Below, piece after piece: positions 58,635-64,000 of a stretch of 64,000 bases of DNA (its first letter is position 1; every line of letters begins with the position of its first letter). The DNA is taken from NCBI GenBank assembly GCA_016791115.1, contig JAEUNL010000067.1, forward strand, positions 1-64,000, in the 5' to 3' direction. The notes beneath the pieces are model-generated. The model worked only from the letters and a program-made list of their open reading frames with translations. It ran no database searches and was not told the origin of the DNA. The DNA is from Rhodocyclaceae bacterium (GTDB lineage: Bacteria > Pseudomonadota > Gammaproteobacteria > Burkholderiales > Rhodocyclaceae). A program made the translations under genes and the position numbers.

Positions 58635-60098
58635 TCAAAGGCCCAGTTCGGCCCACATCGCATCCACCCGCCGTTTGACGTCGGCATCCATCGCAATGCC
58701 GCGCCCCCATTCGCGCGCCGTCTCGCCCGGCCACTTGTTCGTCGCGTCGATGCCCATCTTGCTGCCCAGCCCCGCCACCGGGCTGGCGAAATCGAGATAG
58801 TCGATCGGCGTGTTCTCGGCGATCAGCGTGTCACGCGCTGCATCAACGCGCGTGGTCAGCGCCCAGATGACTTCCTTCCAGTCGCGGATGTCGATGTCGT
58901 CATCCACCACGATGATGAACTTGGTGTACATGAACTGGCGCAGGAAGCTCCAGATGCCGAACATCACGCGCTTGGCATGGCCGGGATACTGCTTTTTCAG
59001 GCTTACCACCGCAAGCCGGTAGGAGCAACCCTCGGGTGGCAGGTAGAAATCGGCGATCTCGGGAAACTGCTTCTGCAGCAGCGGCACGAACACCTCGTTG
59101 AGCGCCACGCCGAGCATCGCCGGTTCGTCCGGTGGCTTGCCGGTATAGGTGCTGTGGTAGATCGGGTCGCGCCGCATGGTGATGCGCTCGACGGTGAATA
59201 CGGGGAAGCGCGCGACCTCGTTGTAATACCCGGTGTGATCCCCGAACGGTCCTTCGTCGGCTGCTTCGCCGGGATGGATCACGCCCTCGAGCACAATCTC
59301 GGCGCTTGCCGGCACCTGCAGCTCGCTGCCGATGCATTTCACGAGTTCCGTCTTGGCGCCGCGCAGCAGGCCGGCGAACTGGTATTCCGACAGCGTATCC
59401 GGCACCGGCGTCACCGCGCCAAGTATCGTCGCCGGGTCGGCGCCGAGGGCGACGGCAACCGGATAGGGCTGGCCGGGGAACTTCACGCAATGGTCACGGA
59501 AATCGAGTGCGCCGCCGCGATGCGCCAGCCAGCGCATGACCACCTTGTCGAGCCCGATCACCTGCTGGCGGTAAATGCCGAGGTTCTGGCGCGCCTTGTA
59601 GGGCCCGCGCGTCACCGTGAGACCCCAGGTGATCAGCGGACCGGCGTCGCCGGGCCAGCAGGTCTGCACTGGCAGGCGCGAAAGGTCGACGTCCTTACCC
59701 TCCCACACGACGTCCTGGCAGGGCGCGCTCGATACCACCTTCGGCGCCATGTTCAGCACCTGTTTCAGCAACGGCAGCTTGTCGAAGGCGTCGCGCAGCC
59801 CCTTGGGCGGCTCGGGCTCCTTCAGCGCCGACAGCGTGCGGCCGATCTCGCGCAGGGTGCCGGTGTCCTCCGCCCCCATGCCGAGCGCGACGCGCTTCGG
59901 CGTACCGAACAGGTTGGCGAGTACCGGCATCGCATGGCCCCTGGGCCGCTTGAACAGGATGGCCGGACCGCCAGCGCGCAACACGCGATCGCAGATCTCG
60001 GTCATCTCGAGGCGCGGGTCGACTTCGGCCCCTACGCGTTTCAATTCGCCGCGCGCTTCGAGTTGCGCGATGAAATCGCGCAGGTCGTGGTATTTCAT
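58635..60098 (-). CDS. ubiD: 4-hydroxy-3-polyprenylbenzoate decarboxylase
   Basis: A 487-residue UbiD-family prenylated-FMN decarboxylase acting in ubiquinone synthesis. Family features include [70 protein letters not shown], and the acidic active-site region [12 protein letters not shown]. The length matches housekeeping UbiD (about 490). The prenyl-FMN synthase gene ubiX is not in the window. Confidence 0.95.
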   Translation of the reverse strand: MKYHDLRDFIAQLEARGELKRVGAEVDPRLEMTEICDRVLRAGGPAILFKRPRGHAMPVLANLFGTPKRVALGMGAEDTGTLREIGRTLSALKEPEPPKGLRDAFDKLPLLKQVLNMAPKVVSSAPCQDVVWEGKDVDLSRLPVQTCWPGDAGPLITWGLTVTRGPYKARQNLGIYRQQVIGLDKVVMRWLAHRGGALDFRDHCVKFPGQPYPVAVALGADPATILGAVTPVPDTLSEYQFAGLLRGAKTELVKCIGSELQVPASAEIVLEGVIHPGEAADEGPFGDHTGYYNEVARFPVFTVERITMRRDPIYHSTYTGKPPDEPAMLGVALNEVFVPLLQKQFPEIADFYLPPEGCSYRLAVVSLKKQYPGHAKRVMFGIWSFLRQFMYTKFIIVVDDDIDIRDWKEVIWALTTRVDAARDTLIAENTPIDYLDFASPVAGLGSKMGIDATNKWPGETAREWGRGIAMDADVKRRVDAMWAELGL

Positions 60099-60202
60099 GA
60101 CATTGGCCCGATGGAGTCGCAGGGATTATAGGCGAGCGCGGAACCGGCGCCGCATCGCGCACTCCAACCAGCCTCGCAGGGCCTCGACCACAGGAGAACG
60201 AA

Positions 60203-60910
60203 ATGGAAGACGGAACCATCGCCGTCGTGACCGGCGCCAACCGCGGCATCGGGCTCGAAATCGTGCGCCAGCTCGCGGCGCAGGGCATGCACGTGGTCCT
60301 CGCCAGCCGCGATGCCAAGAAGGGCAGCGCGGCCGCCGCCGCGCTGCGCGATGCCGGCCTCGCGGTGGACGCCATGGTGCTCGACGCGGCCGATCCGGCG
60401 AGCTGCCGCGCCGCGCACGATGGCCTGGCACAGCGCTTCGAGCGCATCGACGTGCTGGTCAACAACGCCGGTATCCTGCTCGATCGCTCCACGACATCGG
60501 TACTCGAACTGCCGATCGCCACGCTGCGCGAAACGCTCGATACCAACCTGATCGGCGTGCTGCAGGTGACGCAGGCGCTGGCGCCGCTGCTCAAACGCAG
60601 CCGGCACGGGCGCATCGTCAACCTTTCGAGCGGGCTCGGTCAGTTGAGCGAAATGGGCGCCGGCACGCCGGCCTATCGCATGTCGAAGACGGCGCTCAAC
60701 GCGCTGACGCGCATCCTCGCGGCGGATCTGGCCGGAGACGGCATCAAGGTCAACGCGATGTGCCCCGGCTGGGTGCGCACCGACATGGGCGGTGCCGAGG
60801 CGCCGCGGTCCGTCGAGCAGGGCGCCGACACGGCAGTCTGGCTCGCCACGCTGCCCGACGACGGGCCGAGCGGCGGCTATTTCCGCGACCGCGCGCCGAT
60901 ACCCTGGTAA
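60203..60910 (+). CDS. short-chain dehydrogenase/reductase
   Basis: A 235-residue classical SDR. The cofactor motif is TGANRGIGLE, NNAG is present, the catalytic Ser is in IVNLSSGLG and Tyr-Lys in YRMSK. NADPH preference is suggested by the basic SRDAKK after the second strand. The final PSGGYFRDRAPIPW resembles carbonyl reductases. RBS AGGAG. It is divergent from ubiD (104 bp). Substrate unknown. Confidence 0.9.
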   Translation: MEDGTIAVVTGANRGIGLEIVRQLAAQGMHVVLASRDAKKGSAAAAALRDAGLAVDAMVLDAADPASCRAAHDGLAQRFERIDVLVNNAGILLDRSTTSVLELPIATLRETLDTNLIGVLQVTQALAPLLKRSRHGRIVNLSSGLGQLSEMGAGTPAYRMSKTALNALTRILAADLAGDGIKVNAMCPGWVRTDMGGAEAPRSVEQGADTAVWLATLPDDGPSGGYFRDRAPIPW

Positions 60911-60977
60911 GGCAACCCATCGTCCGTTCATCCTGCGCGCAGCGCACTACGCTCAACACGGACTGTGCCATTTGAAG

Positions 60978-61006
60978 TGCAGGCGGAATACATCCGTCCG
61001 CCTGCA
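60978..61006 (+). other. 10-bp hairpin between the SDR and esterase genes
   Basis: TGCAGGCGGA / TCCGCCTGCA with a nine-base loop, 67 bp after the SDR stop and 17 bp before the next start. There is no T-run; it may end the SDR transcript or affect translation of the next gene. Confidence 0.35.
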
Positions 61007-61023
61007 TTCCGCGTATATCCGGC

Positions 61024-61959
61024 ATGCCCTGCGACAGACCCCAGCCCGCCTCGCGCCCGCGCCGCCGCCTGATCCAGGCGGCGGGCGGCCTGGGTCTGGT
61101 CGCCGTGCTGGCCACCGTCTGCTCGCCGATCGCCCTGCTTAACCGCGCGGCGCCGGCGCACACCTATCGCCTGATGACCGGCATCGCCTATGGCGGCCAC
61201 CCGCGCCAGAAGCTCGACATCTACCGCCCGGCGCAGACGCGCGACAACGGCGCGGCGCCGGTCGTCGTGTTCTTCTACGGCGGCGCCTGGCGCGAGGGCG
61301 AGCGCGGCGACTACCTGTTCGTCGGCGAGGCGCTCACCTCGCGCGGTTTCGTCGCGGTGCTGGCCGATTACCGGCTCTATCCCGAAGTGCGCTTTCCTGG
61401 CTTCGTCGAGGACGGCGCCGCCGCGCTGGCCTGGGCACGACGCCACGCGGCGAATTTCGGCGGCGATGCGCGCCGGCTCTTCGTCATGGGGCATTCCGCC
61501 GGGGCGCACATCGCACTGATGCTCGCCACCGACGCGCGCTATCTCGAAGCCGCCGGCATGCGGCCGCAGGATCTGGCAGGCGCGATCGGTCTCGCCGGGC
61601 CCTACGATTTCCTGCCGTTCAGACGCGCGAGCACGGCCGAGGTGTTCGATCCGCCGGCACGCTGGCCCCTGTCGCAGCCGATCAATTTCGTCAGCGGCCG
61701 CGAACCGCCGCTGCTGCTGCTCACCGGCGAGGACGACGACGTCGTTTCACCCGGCAACACGACGCGCCTTGCCGCCCGCGTGGGCGAGCTGGGCGGCAAG
61801 GTGGAGGTGATCCGCTATCCGGGCGAAGGCCATCGCAGCGTCATCGCCGCGCTGTCCGCGCCACTGCGCAGCAGCCGTCGCGTGCTCGACGACATCGCCG
61901 GCTTCGTCGCCCGGCAGGGCAGCGGCGCTACGCGTGGACCTGCGGCATCTCGATCTTGA
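61024..61959 (+). CDS. alpha/beta hydrolase, esterase/lipase type
   Basis: A 311-residue hydrolase with an N-terminal hydrophobic segment after an RRR motif ([29 protein letters not shown]), suggesting export or membrane anchoring. The oxyanion region is FFYGGAW (HGG-like), the nucleophile GHSAG, the acid probably in TGEDDDVV, and the His in EGHRS. It resembles BD-FAE/carboxylesterase-type enzymes. Its 3' end overlaps the minE 3' end by 32 bp tail to tail. Confidence 0.85.
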   Translation: MPCDRPQPASRPRRRLIQAAGGLGLVAVLATVCSPIALLNRAAPAHTYRLMTGIAYGGHPRQKLDIYRPAQTRDNGAAPVVVFFYGGAWREGERGDYLFVGEALTSRGFVAVLADYRLYPEVRFPGFVEDGAAALAWARRHAANFGGDARRLFVMGHSAGAHIALMLATDARYLEAAGMRPQDLAGAIGLAGPYDFLPFRRASTAEVFDPPARWPLSQPINFVSGREPPLLLLTGEDDDVVSPGNTTRLAARVGELGGKVEVIRYPGEGHRSVIAALSAPLRSSRRVLDDIAGFVARQGSGATRGPAASRS

Positions 61960-62188
61960 CCTCGAGCACCTCGAGGTTGTCCTGGCGCTCGAGCGAAACA
62001 CGGATGTCGCGCTGGTCGATCTTGACGTACTTGGAGATCACGTCGACCAGCTCGCGCTGCAGTGCCGGCAGCCAGTCGGCGGGCGTGCCGCGCCCGGTGC
62101 GCTCGTGCGCGAGGATGATCTGCAGGCGCTCCTTGGCGACCGAAGCGGTCTTCTTCTTTTCGCCGAGCAGGAAGGAGAGGATGGACAT
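61928..62188 (-). CDS. minE: cell division topological specificity factor MinE
   Basis: An 86-residue protein that stimulates MinD ATPase and drives pole-to-pole oscillation. It starts [26 protein letters not shown] and has the usual anti-MinCD and dimerisation segments. The ATG at 62188 follows GAAGGAGAGG. Last gene of minCDE, 14 bp after minD. Confidence 0.95.
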   Translation of the reverse strand: MSILSFLLGEKKKTASVAKERLQIILAHERTGRGTPADWLPALQRELVDVISKYVKIDQRDIRVSLERQDNLEVLEVKIEMPQVHA

Positions 62189-62202
62189 GGATCGCGCGCT
62201 CC

Positions 62203-63090
62203 TCACTTGCCGCCGAACAGGCGTTTCAGCAGCCCGGGCTTCTGGTAATCGGTGAAGCGCAGCGGGCGGTCCTCGCCGAGGAAGCGGGCGATCACGTCCT
62301 TGTAGGCTTCGGCGACGTCCGAGCCTTCGATGTGCACCGCGGGCACGCCCTGGTTCGAGGCCTGCAACACCGATTCCGACTCGGGCACCACGCCGATCAG
62401 CTTGATGCGCAGGATTTCCTGGATGTCGTCGAGCGACAGCATTTCGCCGTCGGCGACGCGCTTCGGGTTGTAGCGCGTGATCAGCAGGTGCTCGCGTATC
62501 GGCTCGGCGGCATCGATCGCGCGCTTGGTCTTGGAGGCGAGAATGCCGAGGATGCGGTCCGAATCGCGCACCGAGGACACCTCGGGGTTGGTGACGACCA
62601 GCGCCTCGTCGGCGTAATGCATGGCGAGCAGCGCGCCGGTCTCGATGCCGGCCGGCGAATCGCAGATGATGTACTCGAAGCCCATCTCCTTGAGGCCTTC
62701 GAGCACCTTCTCGACACCCTCCTGCGTCAGGGCATCCTTATCGCGCGTCTGCGAGGCCGGCAGGATGTGCAGCTTGTCGCACTGCTTGTCGCGGATCAGC
62801 GCCTGGTGCAGCGAGGCTTCACCGTGGATGACGTTGATCAGGTCATACACCACGCGCCGCTCGCAGCCCATGATGAGGTCGAGGTTGCGCAGGCCGACGT
62901 CGAAGTCGATCACCGCCGTCTTGTGCCCGCGCAAGGCAAGGCCGGCGGCGAAGCTGGCACTGGTGGTGGTCTTGCCGACACCGCCCTTGCCGGAGGTGAC
63001 GACCACGATCCGGGCGGTCTTCTGCGCCGCGCCCTGAGCAGGATTGTCGGACGACTCCGCTTCCGTGAACTCCCGTTTGTCGATCAGCAT
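62203..63090 (-). CDS. minD: septum-site-determining ATPase MinD, extended N-terminus
   Basis: A 295-residue ParA/MinD ATPase that recruits MinC to the membrane. The deviant Walker [36 protein letters not shown], and the amphipathic membrane-targeting tail [10 protein letters not shown] are all present. Usual MinD is about 270 residues and begins at the first strand ([12 protein letters not shown]); here the only good start, an ATG at 63090 with GAGGAAC upstream, adds about 25 polar residues ([20 protein letters not shown]). No closer ATG exists. Activity is expected to be normal. Confidence 0.95.
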   Translation of the reverse strand: MLIDKREFTEAESSDNPAQGAAQKTARIVVVTSGKGGVGKTTTSASFAAGLALRGHKTAVIDFDVGLRNLDLIMGCERRVVYDLINVIHGEASLHQALIRDKQCDKLHILPASQTRDKDALTQEGVEKVLEGLKEMGFEYIICDSPAGIETGALLAMHYADEALVVTNPEVSSVRDSDRILGILASKTKRAIDAAEPIREHLLITRYNPKRVADGEMLSLDDIQEILRIKLIGVVPESESVLQASNQGVPAVHIEGSDVAEAYKDVIARFLGEDRPLRFTDYQKPGLLKRLFGGK

Positions 63091-63106
63091 GCTGGGTTCC
63101 TCGTGT

Positions 63107-63859
63107 TCAGCGCAATTGAAGCGCTTCGATGATGAGTTTTTCGCCGTCGAGCCGCACCTGCGCTGGCTTGCCCTGGACATCGGCCGGCAGCGCGGTTTCG
63201 ACTGTGCGGTAGATGCCGGCGATCGAGATCAGCTCCGGCTCCATGCAGGTGCAGAAGATCCGCGCGCCGGGGTTGCCGGCAATCCCGGCCAGGGCGCGGC
63301 CGCGCAGCGGTGCGTAAACATGGATGTTGCCGCCGGCGATGATCTCGGCACCATGGCTGACCAGCGCCGTGACGATCAGGTCGCCCTCGGCGTAGGCCCG
63401 CTGGCCGGAACGCAGCGGTTTGTCGATCAGCGTGGCCGCACTGCCCGCCACCGATGTCGCAGGCGTTGCGGTCTCGGCCGGCACAGCCGCCTCTGCCGGC
63501 GGCTCGACGGCTTCCGTCCTCGCGCCGGCCGGCGCGCGACGTTCGCGCTCGTGATCCGCCACCCGCGCCAGTCCGCAATCCGCCGCCCACGCAGCCTGGG
63601 CGTCGCTGGCGATGACAGCGATTGGACTCAGGCGCAATGCGACGAGCTGGGCGACGAGATCCTGCAGGGGCGGTCCGGCCGCGTCCAGGCGACGAAGGTC
63701 GATCGCCACGGCATCGCCGGAGAAGAAATCCGGCATCGACGCATAGCGTGCCGCGAGTTCTTCGCTCAGTGCGCCGAAGTCGGCAGTCTTGACGATCAGG
63801 TGGAGCGCGTCGACCGCGCCGCTCTTCAATTCGAATGTCGACAATTCCCGGGAGGACAT
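63107..63859 (-). CDS. minC: septum-site-determining protein MinC
   Basis: A 250-residue FtsZ antagonist. The N-terminal FtsZ-interacting domain (about 1-105) is followed by an Ala/Pro-rich linker (about 108-145) and the beta-helical C-terminal domain (DKPLRSGQRAYAEGDLIVTALVSHGAEIIAGGNIHVYAPLRGRALAG), the MinD-binding part. First gene of minCDE, 16 bp before minD. The stretch after 63860 to the window end shows no recognisable complete gene. Confidence 0.95.
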   Translation of the reverse strand: MSSRELSTFELKSGAVDALHLIVKTADFGALSEELAARYASMPDFFSGDAVAIDLRRLDAAGPPLQDLVAQLVALRLSPIAVIASDAQAAWAADCGLARVADHERERRAPAGARTEAVEPPAEAAVPAETATPATSVAGSAATLIDKPLRSGQRAYAEGDLIVTALVSHGAEIIAGGNIHVYAPLRGRALAGIAGNPGARIFCTCMEPELISIAGIYRTVETALPADVQGKPAQVRLDGEKLIIEALQLR

Positions 63860-64000
63860 GCAGGCAGCGCTGGCGGCAAAGCGCGCGATTGTACCGCGTG
63901 GGCGCGACGGTTTTCGTATGTCGGCGACGGGCGACGCGCGGATTTCGCGATGCGCGATATTCAGCGCGGCGGCATCACCATCGGATTGAAGACGAAATCG

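Noticed and set aside
63961..64000. Possible 3' end of a minus-strand gene entering from the right edge (DFVFNPMVMPPR then stop)
   Set aside because: Only 12 codons are visible, too few to support a gene call.

Overview
The window is high-GC chromosomal DNA from a Gram-negative bacterium. The block hemA-prfA-prmC-grxD, groESL under a CIRCE operator, minCDE, ubiD, an acetate permease operon and VanAB-type and XylR-type genes together suggest a betaproteobacterium, probably Rhodocyclales or Burkholderiales (inference). I see no intact insertion sequence, phage or CRISPR array. The only mobile-looking item is a 122-bp element with 22-bp inverted ends beside tRNA-Phe.

Region 1 (1-20.7 kb) is mostly housekeeping. 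It holds the end of argH, a Ser/Thr kinase fused to a cyclic-nucleotide-binding domain, a fructosamine kinase, grxD/prmC/prfA/hemA, tRNA-Phe, a CBS/nucleotidyltransferase protein, the yjcH-actP acetate uptake operon with a two-component system, groESL, a cupin, a PP2C-kinase fusion beside a formate/nitrite channel, and a TonB-like protein.

Region 2 (20.7-43.9 kb) is accessory metabolism centred on acetone. An acetone carboxylase (acxA-acxB-acxC) makes acetoacetate. An AMP-forming acyl-CoA ligase and a two-subunit 3-oxoacid CoA-transferase offer two ways to activate it, and a thiolase cleaves acetoacetyl-CoA to acetyl-CoA. An AcoR-type sigma-54 activator lies at the far end. Candidate sigma-54 promoters precede acxA and the CoA-transferase, with a weaker one before the thiolase. 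Inside this block sits an envelope operon (YCF48-like protein, MMPL/RND transporter, DUF1302 outer-membrane protein, DUF1329 protein) of the kind found beside catabolic genes for hydrophobic compounds. Two glutathione transferases and a peroxiredoxin accompany the CoA-transferase.

Region 3 (44.3-50.7 kb) is a second catabolic unit. It has a Rieske oxygenase and its ferredoxin reductase on the minus strand, a second DUF1329 protein divergent from them, and an XylR/DmpR-type sigma-54 activator with a V4R sensor domain. The divergent gap carries two facing sigma-54-like promoters with the same -24 element.

Region 4 (50.7-64 kb) returns to envelope and housekeeping functions: a degenerate M15/lysozyme-like protein, an EAL protein with a degenerate GGDEF domain, PBP4 (dacB), a membrane patatin, a DUF4870-like protein, ubiD, an SDR, an esterase and minCDE.
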